Positions 54,638 to 61,623 of a stretch of DNA of 64,000 bases are shown one piece after another. The notes under the pieces are model-generated. The model saw only the letters and a program-made list of their open reading frames with translations, searched no databases and was not told where the DNA came from. The stretch's first letter is position 1; every line of letters starts with the position of its first letter. Source of the stretch: Agrococcus sediminis (GTDB lineage: Bacteria; Actinomycetota; Actinomycetes; Actinomycetales; Microbacteriaceae). Both the position numbers and the translations under genes were made by a program. Location of the stretch: contig NZ_VOIR01000018.1 in assembly GCF_007923295.1 (NCBI RefSeq), positions 1-64,000 of the forward strand, written 5' to 3'.

Positions 54638-56146
54638 GTGACGAGCCTGACGTCGATCGCCGAGCGCTACGGCCGCCTGGATGAGCAGGAAGTGCGCTGG
54701 CTCCACCGGCTCGTGGCCGACTTCCAGCTGCTGGCCGACCTCGCCATCGGCGACATCGTGCTGTGGCTGCCGACCGGCGACGAGCACGGCTACATCGCCG
54801 TGCAGCACGCGCGTCCCGCCGGCGCGGCGACGCTCTTCTACCGCGACATCGTCGGTCAGCCGGTGCGGAACGCGTGGCGCGAGCAGGTCGGCCGCGCCTT
54901 CGAGGAGGGCATCTCGCTCGACGGCGACTCGCCCGAGTGGGGCGTCGAGACCGATGCGAAGGTGCGGGCCATCCCCGTGCGGCGGCGCGAGGCGGAGCCG
55001 TCGATCGCGCTCGTCGAGCAGCCGATCGCCGTCATCACGCGGCACGCCAACCACGCCGACACGCGCAGCGCCGGCCGCCTCGAGCGCACCTTCAAGGAGT
55101 GCGCCGACCAGCTGTTCCGCATGATCGCCGACGGCGACTTCCCGGACCAGGCGGCCCCGTCCGGTCCGCGCCGCGGTGCCGCGCGCGCATCCGACGGCCT
55201 GATCCGGCTCGACCAGGCGGGCACCGTCACCTTCGCGAGCCCCAACGCGCTCTCGGCCTTCACGCGGCTCGGCTTCGTCGGCGAGCTCGAGGGGGAGTCG
55301 CTCGCCGAGATCACCACCGAGCTCATCGACGACTCGCACGAGGTCGACGAGGCGCTGCCGCTCGTCGTGACCGGTCGCGCGCCCTGGCGCACCGACATCG
55401 AGACGCGCACGGTGACGCTGACGCTCCGTGCGCTGCCGCTGCGGCGCGGGGCGTCGAGGCTCGGGGCGATCGTGCTCGTGCGCGACGTCACCGACCTGCG
55501 CATGCAGGAGCAGACGCTCATCACCAAGGACGCGACGATCCGCGAGATCCACCACCGGGTGAAGAACAACCTGCAGACGGTCGCGGCACTGCTGCGCATC
55601 CAGTCGCGGCGCACGAAGAGCGACGAGGCGCGCACGGCGCTGCAGGACGCCGAGCGGCGCGTGTCGTCGATCGCGGTCGTGCACGACACGCTCTCGGAGG
55701 GCCTCAGCCAGTCGGTCGACTTCGACGCGGTCTTCGACCGGTCGATGAAGCTCACGAGCGAGCTCGCCTCCATCCACAGCGCGCACGTGCGCACCGAGCG
55801 GCTCGGCTCCTTCGGCGTGCTGCCGAGCGGCTACGCGACGCCGCTCGCGCTCGCGCTGACCGAGCTCGTCACGAACGCGGTCGAGCACGGGCTCGCCGGC
55901 CGGCAGGACGGGCTCGTGCGCATCACCGCCCGGCGCGACGACGAGTGGCTCACGGTGCAGGTGTGCGACAACGGCGCCGGCCTGCCGCAGGGCAGGGTCG
56001 GCAGCGGGCTCGGCACGCAGATCGTGAAGACGCTCGTCACCGGCGAGCTGTCGGGCTCGATCGACTGGGGCGCTCGGGCGAGCGAGGGCACCGAGGTGAC
56101 GGTGCGGGTGCCGCTCGGCTACATCCGCGAGGACGACGAGGCCTGA
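54638..56146 (+). CDS. pdtaS: Two-component sensor histidine kinase PdtaS
   Basis: 502 residues, soluble. N-terminal GAF domain (residues 1-150, with QHARPAGAATLFYRD), a PAS domain (about 180-290), then the HisKA_2 box EIHHRVKNNLQTVAALLR with the phospho-acceptor among His305-His306 and the HATPase segment LALTELVTNAVEHG and DNGAGLP. PdtaS phosphorylates the antiterminator PdtaR, which is not in this window. Leaderless: TACGCT ends 6 nt before GTG 54638. Neighbourhood with whiB repeats Rv3220c-Rv3219. Confidence 0.93.
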   Translation: MTSLTSIAERYGRLDEQEVRWLHRLVADFQLLADLAIGDIVLWLPTGDEHGYIAVQHARPAGAATLFYRDIVGQPVRNAWREQVGRAFEEGISLDGDSPEWGVETDAKVRAIPVRRREAEPSIALVEQPIAVITRHANHADTRSAGRLERTFKECADQLFRMIADGDFPDQAAPSGPRRGAARASDGLIRLDQAGTVTFASPNALSAFTRLGFVGELEGESLAEITTELIDDSHEVDEALPLVVTGRAPWRTDIETRTVTLTLRALPLRRGASRLGAIVLVRDVTDLRMQEQTLITKDATIREIHHRVKNNLQTVAALLRIQSRRTKSDEARTALQDAERRVSSIAVVHDTLSEGLSQSVDFDAVFDRSMKLTSELASIHSAHVRTERLGSFGVLPSGYATPLALALTELVTNAVEHGLAGRQDGLVRITARRDDEWLTVQVCDNGAGLPQGRVGSGLGTQIVKTLVTGELSGSIDWGARASEGTEVTVRVPLGYIREDDEA

Positions 56147-56173
56147 GGCCGCGCGCCTCCCCCGCGCACACGA

Positions 56174-56203
56174 GAGCGGGGCCGCCTTCCGGCGACCCCG
56201 CTC
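56174..56203. terminator. Terminator between pdtaS and whiB
   Basis: GAGCGGGGCCGCC pairs with GGCGACCCCGCTC with one mismatch around a 4-nt TTCC loop, between converging genes. Confidence 0.8.
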
Positions 56204-56218
56204 GAAGCGTCGTGGCTG

Positions 56219-56467
56219 TCAGCCCGCGCGGCGCGCGCGAGCGGCGCGGCGCTTGAGGGCGCGGCGCTCGTCCTCCGACAGGCCGCCCCAGACCCCGGAG
56301 TCCTGGCTGGTCTCGAGTGCGTACTGCAGGCACATCTCGGTCACCGGGCAGGTCGCGCACACGGCCTTCGCCTTCTCGATCTGCTCGAGCGCGGGGCCCG
56401 TGTTGCCGACCGGGAAGAACAGCTCGGGGTCGACCGTCAGGCATGCAGCGTCGTCGCGCCAGTCCAT
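56219..56467 (-). CDS. WhiB-family transcriptional regulator (WhiB1-like)
   Basis: 82 residues. The four iron-sulfur cysteines are C9, C37, C40 and C46 (C-x27-C-x2-C-x5-C), followed by GVWGG (residues 58-62) and the basic tail [15 protein letters not shown] that contacts DNA. WhiB1 binds the sigma factor SigA and responds to nitric oxide. AAGGAG precedes ATG 56467 on the minus strand. The 136-bp upstream region contains a GCCGCG/CGCGGC repeat near 56496-56519. Confidence 0.95.
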   Translation of the reverse strand: MDWRDDAACLTVDPELFFPVGNTGPALEQIEKAKAVCATCPVTEMCLQYALETSQDSGVWGGLSEDERRALKRRAARARRAG

Positions 56468-56603
56468 AGATGTGCTCCTTGTAGATTGGAGGGGGAGCCG
56501 CGCTTCGCGAGAGACGCGGCGCGGGAAGTCTCAGGGCGTCGCAGCACTGCCGCCCGAAGTGCAATGTTTCCACAGGCCCCCCAGAGAGGCAAGGGTTTTC
56601 TCC

Positions 56604-57002
56604 GTGAGCGATGTCTCCAGAGCCCGTCCTTCGACCGCCACGGCCGCCGGCGCGCTGATGCTGCTCGAGGGCCTCGGCATGATCGCCGTCGCCGTCTGGC
56701 TGGCCATCGCGGCGCTCGGCGATCCGGTCGAGCACATCGCTGGCGGCCTGTTCCTCGCGGTGCTCGCGGCGGGTGCGGCGCTGTTCCTCGCGGCGGCCGG
56801 CAAGGCCATGCTCGACGGTCGCGCGTGGTCGCGCGCGGCGGCGGTCGTGTGGCACGTGCTGCTGCTGGGCGTGGCGCTCGGCACCTTCGACGGCGGCGAA
56901 GGACCGGTGTGGCTCGCGGTGCTGCTGGCCGCGGTCGCGATCACCGGCTTCACGCTCGTGCTGCGCAGGAGCGTGACCGGCTGGCTGCGCCGCGACGAGT
57001 GA
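56604..57002 (+). CDS. Hypothetical four-helix membrane protein
   Basis: 132 residues with about four transmembrane helices (LMLLEGLGMIAVAVWLAIAALG, HIAGGLFLAVLAAGAALFLAAAG, SRAAAVVWHVLLLGVALGTF, VWLAVLLAAVAITGFTLVLRR). No family recognised; small proteins of this kind are common in actinobacteria. GTG 56604 is chosen because upstream codons are unlike a membrane protein. It is divergent from whiB. Confidence 0.72.
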   Translation: MSDVSRARPSTATAAGALMLLEGLGMIAVAVWLAIAALGDPVEHIAGGLFLAVLAAGAALFLAAAGKAMLDGRAWSRAAAVVWHVLLLGVALGTFDGGEGPVWLAVLLAAVAITGFTLVLRRSVTGWLRRDE

Positions 57003-57012
57003 CGCGGCGGCG

Positions 57013-57483
57013 TCAGCCGCGGAAGGCGAGCCGCTTCGCGAGCATGTCGAGGTGGCCCTTCGCCTTCGTGTTGTAGAAGGCGTGCGTGATGACGCCCTCC
57101 TCGTCGAGCACGAAGGTCGAGCGCCGCACGCCCTCGACGATGCGGCCGTAGCTGTTCTTCTCGCCGAAGGTGCCCCACGCGCGGTGCACCGAGAGGTCGG
57201 CGTCGCTCAGCAGCGGGAACTCCAGGCCGTCGAGCTCGGCCGCGCGCGCGAGCTTCTCGACCGGGTCGCGAGAGATGCCGACGACGGCGTAGCCGTCGCC
57301 GCCGAGGTCGGGCAGCGCGTCGTTGAAGTCGCACGCCTGCTGCTTGCACGCGGAGGTGAGCGCCTCCGGGTAGAAGTAGACGATGGCCCTTTGGCCCCGC
57401 AGATCCGAGAGCGCGACGGATGCGCCGTGCTGGTCGGGCAGGGTGAAGTCGGGGGCGGGCATGCCGGGCTCGAGGTGCGTCAT
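57013..57483 (-). CDS. bcp: Peroxiredoxin of the BCP/PrxQ type (thioredoxin-dependent peroxidase)
   Basis: 156 residues. The peroxidatic Cys46 and resolving Cys51 form the C-x4-C pair of alpha-type BCP (SACKQQACDF). The usual TPGC is TSAC here. VYFYPEALT and GISRDPVEKL match the family. ATG 57483 is used because TTGGAT on the minus strand ends 7 nt upstream, giving a leaderless start; ATG 57492 would be the alternative. The stop is 10 bp from the converging membrane-protein gene. Confidence 0.93.
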   Translation of the reverse strand: MTHLEPGMPAPDFTLPDQHGASVALSDLRGQRAIVYFYPEALTSACKQQACDFNDALPDLGGDGYAVVGISRDPVEKLARAAELDGLEFPLLSDADLSVHRAWGTFGEKNSYGRIVEGVRRSTFVLDEEGVITHAFYNTKAKGHLDMLAKRLAFRG

Positions 57484-57545
57484 CGGCTCCATCCAACCAG
57501 GCGGGGCGCGATGCGACCGCGGTGGCGGGCGATGCGCGCCTGTGC

Positions 57546-57551
57546 TATCGT
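57546..57551 (+). promoter_or_regulatory. -10 hexamer of tRNA-Lys
   Basis: TATCGT, 23 nt before the mature tRNA. The same TANNNT form as at other promoters here. Confidence 0.45.
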
Positions 57552-57574
57552 TGATCCTCGGCCGGTGAGGCCAT

Positions 57575-57650
57575 GCACCTCTAGCTCAATTGGCAGAGCA
57601 GTTGACTCTTAATCAATTGGTTCCGGGTTCGAGTCCCGGGGGGTGTACCA
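57575..57650 (+). tRNA. tRNA-Lys (anticodon CUU), with encoded CCA
   Basis: Acceptor GCACCTC pairs with GGGGTGT (two wobble pairs), the loop CTCTTAA gives anticodon CTT, the T arm is CCGGG-TTCGAGT-CCCGG, discriminator A, and CCA is genomically encoded at 57648-57650. It reads AAG, the main lysine codon at this GC content. Confidence 0.96.
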
Positions 57651-57653
57651 GAG

Positions 57654-57688
57654 GCCCCGGGTCCGCGTGCAGCGGGCCCGGGGCTTTT
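57654..57688 (+). terminator. Intrinsic terminator of tRNA-Lys
   Basis: GCCCCGGGTCCGC pairs with GCGGGCCCGGGGC (one G-T) around a 5-nt loop, followed by TTTT. This is the only hairpin here with a clear T run. Confidence 0.92.
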
Positions 57689-57748
57689 CCCGTCCCTATC
57701 GCTCGCCCCGCCGCGGTCATAGCCTGAGCCCGAGCCGAGGAGGCGCGC

Positions 57749-58255
57749 ATGCGGGCACTGGTGGTCTACGAGTCGCTGTGGGGCAACACGGCATCGATCG
57801 CGCAGGCGATCGCCGATGAGCTGCGCTCGTCGATGGAGGTCGAGGTCGTCGACACGGATGCGGCGCCCACGAGCGTCGACGGGTACGACCTGGTGCTCGT
57901 CGGCGGTCCGACGCACGCGTTCTCGATGACGCGCCCGTCGACCCGCGAGACCGCCGTCGCGCAGCACGGCGCCCCGATGTCGCCGGGTCGCGGCATCCGC
58001 GAGTGGCTCGACGGACTCGTGCAGGCGCCGCGAGGCACGCGAGCGGTCACCTTCGACACCCGCGTCGACCGCCCGCGGTTGCCCGGCTCGGCCGCGCGCG
58101 CCGCGAAGCAGGAGCTGCGCAGCCTCGGCTTCGACATCGTCGCGAAGCAGGAGAGCTTCCGCGTGCACGACTACGGCGGGCCCTTGGTCGACGGCGAGGC
58201 GGAGCGGGCGCGCGACTGGGCGAGGGGCATCGCCCGGGCGGTGCTCGCGGCCTGA
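57749..58255 (+). CDS. Flavodoxin-family protein
   Basis: 168 residues. The FMN phosphate loop YESLWGNTASIA (residues 7-18) and the aromatic-free isoalloxazine loop GGPTHAFSM (about 60-68) define a flavodoxin-like electron carrier or flavin reductase domain. The length is slightly above a short-chain flavodoxin. TAGCCT (57720-57725) is the likely -10 and GAGGAGG the ribosome site. The redox partner is unknown. Confidence 0.87.
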   Translation: MRALVVYESLWGNTASIAQAIADELRSSMEVEVVDTDAAPTSVDGYDLVLVGGPTHAFSMTRPSTRETAVAQHGAPMSPGRGIREWLDGLVQAPRGTRAVTFDTRVDRPRLPGSAARAAKQELRSLGFDIVAKQESFRVHDYGGPLVDGEAERARDWARGIARAVLAA

Positions 58256-58282
58256 CGCCGCACGACGGCACGGCTCAGGAGT

Positions 58283-58528
58283 TCAGAGCGTCCGCTCCCA
58301 GACGCCGTCGAGCAGCATCAGCACCACAGCGCCGCCATGCTCGTCGGCTCCCGCGAGGCGCACGTACATGAGCGACTCGCCGGCCATGAGGCGCTCGATC
58401 TCGACGGTCGTGCGCGCTGCCCACGCGCGCAGCTGCTCGGCGTCGTGCGCGCAGTGGTTCAGCTCGAGCAGCAGCTCTTCCAGCTGCGCCTCGTTGTAGG
58501 CGACGTTCGGGGCGGTAGCCGCGATCAT
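58283..58528 (-). CDS. Small protein of unknown function under a strong operator
   Basis: 81 residues, soluble. The N-terminal half is helical (NEAQLEELLLELNHCAHDAEQLRAWAARTTVEIERLMAG), and the C-terminal part is a beta hairpin (LMYVRLAG, GAVVLMLLDGVWERTL). I do not recognise a family. ATG 58528 follows TAACAT by 6 nt, a leaderless promoter, and a perfect 9+1+9 palindrome covers that hexamer, so expression is probably repressed by an unlinked regulator. Confidence 0.75.
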   Translation of the reverse strand: MIAATAPNVAYNEAQLEELLLELNHCAHDAEQLRAWAARTTVEIERLMAGESLMYVRLAGADEHGGAVVLMLLDGVWERTL

Positions 58529-58534
58529 GGCTGA

Positions 58535-58555
58535 ATGTTAGCCACCGTGGCTAAC
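58535..58555 (-). promoter_or_regulatory. Leaderless -10 overlapped by a perfect palindromic operator
   Basis: GTTAGCCAC-C-GTGGCTAAC at 58537-58555 is a perfect inverted repeat with a one-base centre. The minus-strand -10 TAACAT (58535-58540) shares its outermost bases and ends 6 nt before the start codon. A dimeric repressor bound here would block the polymerase. Confidence 0.8.
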
Positions 58556-58578
58556 GATCGGGAGGGTGACGTCTCGCG

Positions 58579-59802
58579 CTACTGCCGGTACGACGAGAGG
58601 AAGCTGCCGATGCGCTCGACCGCGTGCACGAGGTCGCGCTTCCAGGGCAGCGTCACGATGCGGAAGTGGTCGGGCGCCGGCCAGTTGAAGCCCGAGCCGT
58701 GGGTGACGAGGATCTTCTCCTGCCGCAGCAGGTCGAGCGCGAACTGCGCGTCGTCGTGGATCTCGTGCACCTCGGGGTCGAGCCGCGGGAACGCGTAGAG
58801 CGCGCCCTTCGGGTTCACGACGCTCACGCCCGGGATGGCCCGCAGCCCCTGCACGGCGGCGTCGCGCTGCTCGAGCAGCCGCCCGCCGGGCAGGATGAGG
58901 TCCTCGATCGACTGGTGCCCGCCGAGCGCCACCTGGATGCCGTACTGCGCCGGCACGTTGGGGCACAGGCGCGTCGAGGCGAGCAGCGTCAGCCCCTCGA
59001 GGAAGCCCTTCGCGTGGTCCTTCGGCCCGGTGATCGCGAGCCACGCCGACCGGAAGCCGGCCGCGCGGTAGGTCTTCGACAGGCCGTTGTACGTGAGCAC
59101 CAGCAGGTCGTGCGCGAGCGTCGCGATCGACACGTGCTGCGCCTCGTCGTAGAGGATGCGGTCGTAGATCTCGTCGGCGAGGATCAGCAGCGAGTGCCGG
59201 CGCGCGAGGTCGACGATGCCCTGCAGCACCTCGCGCGAGTAGACCGCGCCGGTGGGGTTGTTGGGGTTGATCACGACGATGGCCTTCGTGCGCGGCGTGA
59301 TCTTGGCCTCGATGTCGGCGAGGTCGGGCGCCCAGTCGGACGACTCATCCGTCAGGTAGTGGATGGGCGTGCCGCCGCCGAGCGACGTCATGGCCGTCCA
59401 GAGGGGGTAGTCGGGGGCGGGGATCAGCACCTCGTCGCCCGCGTCGAGCAGCGCCTGCATCGTCATCGTGATGAGCTCGGAGACGCCGTTGCCGAGGTAG
59501 ACGTCGTCGACGGTGAGCTGCGGGAAGCCGTCGACGTCCTCGTAGCGGGTGACGACCGCGCGGCGCGCGGAGAGCACGCCCTTCGAGTCGGAGTAGCCCT
59601 GCGCGAGCGACAGGTTGGCGATCATGTCCTGCACGATCGTGTCGGGCGTCTCGAAGCCGAACGGCGCGGGGTTGCCGATGTTCAGCTTGAGGATGCGGTG
59701 CCCCTCGGCCTCGAGCCGGGCGGCCTCGGCGGCCACGGGTCCTCGGATCTCGTAGAGGACGTGCTTCAGCTTCGACGACTGATCGAGCGACTTCAGGGCC
59801 AT
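58579..59802 (-). CDS. alaA: PLP-dependent aminotransferase, AlaA type (glutamate-pyruvate)
   Basis: A 407-residue class I/II aminotransferase. KLKHVLYEIRGPVAAEA and LNIGNPAPFGFETPD are close to E. coli AlaA, which makes alanine from pyruvate and glutamate. The PLP lysine is in YNGLSKTYRAAGFRSAW, with VVINPNNPTGAVYS and LADEIYDRILYD earlier and an Arg in FRIVTLPW binding the carboxylate. Leaderless: TAGCAT on the minus strand ends 6 nt before ATG 59802. Together with ald it could set the alanine pool. Confidence 0.9.
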   Translation of the reverse strand: MALKSLDQSSKLKHVLYEIRGPVAAEAARLEAEGHRILKLNIGNPAPFGFETPDTIVQDMIANLSLAQGYSDSKGVLSARRAVVTRYEDVDGFPQLTVDDVYLGNGVSELITMTMQALLDAGDEVLIPAPDYPLWTAMTSLGGGTPIHYLTDESSDWAPDLADIEAKITPRTKAIVVINPNNPTGAVYSREVLQGIVDLARRHSLLILADEIYDRILYDEAQHVSIATLAHDLLVLTYNGLSKTYRAAGFRSAWLAITGPKDHAKGFLEGLTLLASTRLCPNVPAQYGIQVALGGHQSIEDLILPGGRLLEQRDAAVQGLRAIPGVSVVNPKGALYAFPRLDPEVHEIHDDAQFALDLLRQEKILVTHGSGFNWPAPDHFRIVTLPWKRDLVHAVERIGSFLSSYRQ

Positions 59803-59860
59803 TGCACCATGCTAGGCGCGCTGCTCCCGCCACTCGGGCGCAGGTGGACCGCGGCGGGCG

Positions 59861-60724
59861 TCAGCCGGGCAGCTGCAGCAGCCCGCCGGCGGAGCGGGTC
59901 GTGGCGGCCGCGACGGCCATCGCCCGCTCGAGCGGCCCGGCCCATCCGCCCGCGTGGTCGCCCGCGAGCACCGATGCGGCGAGCGAGGCGAGCACGCTGT
60001 CGCCCGCGCCGATCGTGTCGACGATCGGGTCGGCCAGGGCCGGCACGGATGCGTCGACCCAGCCCCGGGCGGTGACGACGCGGGCGCCCTGGGGTCCGCG
60101 GGTGATCGCGACCGCCCGGGTGCCGGAGCCCAGCCACCGCGAGGCGGTCTCGCTCGCGTCCTCGTCGTAGACGAGCTCGGCGTCCTCGTCGCTGAGCTTC
60201 ACGAGCAGCGCGCGCGAGGCGAGCAGGTCGAGCCCCGCGGCGAAGCGCTCGCGCGCGCCCGGCTCGCGGAGGTACGCGGGGCGGGCGTTGGGGTCGAGCA
60301 GCAGCCGCTCGTGCGAGCGCTCGATCGCGGCGAGCGGCGCCACTTGCGCCTCGTGCTCGAGCGCGAGGCACGAGACGACCACGAGCGGAGCCGACGCGAG
60401 CAGCGCGGCGTGCGGCTGCAGGTCGACGAACCGGGAGGTGCCGGCGGCGTTGAACTCGTAGCGCATCGTGCCGCCGTCGCGCACGGCGGATGCGACGGCG
60501 GTGCCGCGCGGGGCGGCCGTGGCCGTGAGCTCGACGCCGTGCGCGGCGCAGTGCTCGCGCACGAGCCTGCCCGCGTCGTCGTCGCCGACCATGGCGATGA
60601 GCCGCGCCGGCACGCCGAGGCGCGCGAGCCCGACGGCCACGTTGAGGGCGGCGCCGCCGACGTGCGCGGCGCCGTCGACCTCGTCGACGAGCGCATCGCC
60701 CACGACGACGACGCGGTCGCTCAT
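59861..60724 (-). CDS. PfkB-family carbohydrate kinase (fructokinase-like)
   Basis: 287 residues. The N-terminal sugar-binding GGAALNVAVGLARLG and VGDDDAGRLVREH, the middle LLLDPNARPAYL and the catalytic anion hole DTIGAGDSVLASLAA with the base Asp are all present. This is a PfkB sugar kinase; fructose is the best guess, but ribose-like sugars cannot be excluded. It starts 4 nt after the small membrane-protein gene, so both are in one operon. Confidence 0.88.
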   Translation of the reverse strand: MSDRVVVVGDALVDEVDGAAHVGGAALNVAVGLARLGVPARLIAMVGDDDAGRLVREHCAAHGVELTATAAPRGTAVASAVRDGGTMRYEFNAAGTSRFVDLQPHAALLASAPLVVVSCLALEHEAQVAPLAAIERSHERLLLDPNARPAYLREPGARERFAAGLDLLASRALLVKLSDEDAELVYDEDASETASRWLGSGTRAVAITRGPQGARVVTARGWVDASVPALADPIVDTIGAGDSVLASLAASVLAGDHAGGWAGPLERAMAVAAATTRSAGGLLQLPG

Positions 60725-60728
60725 CGGG

Positions 60729-60953
60729 TCACTTGCCCTTCGCGGCCTTGCGCAGCGAGCGCTCGAGCTCCTCCTGGCGGATGCCCTCCTCGCGCTGCTT
60801 CACCGCGCCGAGCGCGAGCGCCACGCCGATGCCCCAGCTGGCCCAGAGCAGCGCCAGGCGCCAGTCCTTCGGGCCGGACTTCGTCGCCTTCACCACGGCC
60901 ATGCCGCTGGCCAGCGAGCTGATCACGCCGGCGTTGAACAGGTACTTGCGCAT
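60729..60953 (-). CDS. Small hypothetical membrane-associated protein
   Basis: 74 residues. Two weakly hydrophobic segments (FNAGVISSLASGMAVVKA and LALLWASWGIGVALALGAV), then a charged tail EEGIRQEELERSLRKAAKGK. No family recognised. GAGGAGG precedes ATG 60953, and TAGTCT on the minus strand (60975-60980) is the -10. It is divergent from the TetR/MMPL unit and may share its operator. Confidence 0.7.
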   Translation of the reverse strand: MRKYLFNAGVISSLASGMAVVKATKSGPKDWRLALLWASWGIGVALALGAVKQREEGIRQEELERSLRKAAKGK

Positions 60954-61018
60954 GTCGCCTCCTCGTCGGCGAGCAGACTACCGCCGCGCACCTGGAGCCC
61001 GGCTCCGACGAGCATCCT

Positions 61019-61050
61019 GACCGATCGGTCGACTTCTGACCGATCGGTCA
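61019..61050. promoter_or_regulatory. Tandem TetR-type operator upstream of the MMPL unit
   Basis: GACCGATCGGTC (61019-61030) and TGACCGATCGGTCA (61037-61050) are two palindromes with centres 19 bp apart, just upstream of TACGAT (61052-61057), the likely -10 of the TetR gene. Two dimers about two helical turns apart on the same face is typical of TetR autoregulation. Confidence 0.82.
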
Positions 61051-61065
61051 GTACGATGGTGCGAC

Positions 61066-61623
61066 GTGACCACCCGCGACACGATCCTGCAGGCCGCGCT
61101 CGAGCGCTTCGCCCGCGTCGGCTACCTCGGCAGCTCGATCCAGCAGATCGCCGACGACGTCGGCACCTCCAAGTCGTCGGTGCTCTACCACTTCGACTCC
61201 AAGGAGGCGCTGCTCGAGGCCGCGATGGCGCCCGCGCTCGACGCGATGGAGTCGCTCATCGACGCGCTGCCCGAGCTGCGCCACGAGCACACGGCGGCCG
61301 CGCCCGGGCTCGTCACCCGCTTCGTCGACACGCTCATGGCGCACAGCGCCGCGATCTCGATCTTCATCTCCCAGCGCGGCGCGCTGCAGGGGGTGCCGGC
61401 GATCGAGCGCGCGAACGCCATCGTCGACGCCATCGCCCGCACGCTCGTGCTCGAGGCGCCCACGCCGCGCGTGCTCACGCGCCTGTCGATCGGGCTCGCG
61501 GGCGTCGCCTTCATCCTCGGCGACACGCTCTCGACCGAGCACGACCACCTCGATCCGCACGAGATGCGCGCGATCTTCATCGAGACCCTGCTCGAGCTCT
61601 CGAGCACCGGAGAGGACGCCTGA
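61066..61623 (+). CDS. TetR/AcrR-family regulator of the MMPL exporter
   Basis: 185 residues. HTH segment VGYLGSSIQQIADDVGTSKSSVLYHFDSKEALLEA (residues 18-52), then a helical ligand domain. GTG 61066 lies 8 nt after TACGAT. Its stop overlaps the MMPL ATG by one base, so regulator and exporter are cotranscribed, and the palindromes upstream are its probable sites. The inducer is unknown, perhaps a lipid or drug moved by the exporter. Confidence 0.92.
   Translation: MTTRDTILQAALERFARVGYLGSSIQQIADDVGTSKSSVLYHFDSKEALLEAAMAPALDAMESLIDALPELRHEHTAAAPGLVTRFVDTLMAHSAAISIFISQRGALQGVPAIERANAIVDAIARTLVLEAPTPRVLTRLSIGLAGVAFILGDTLSTEHDHLDPHEMRAIFIETLLELSSTGEDA

Noticed and set aside
56468-56603. Small RNA gene between whiB and the membrane-protein gene
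   Set aside because: A hairpin GCCGCG/CGCGGC is present, but there is no clear promoter and terminator pair on either strand.
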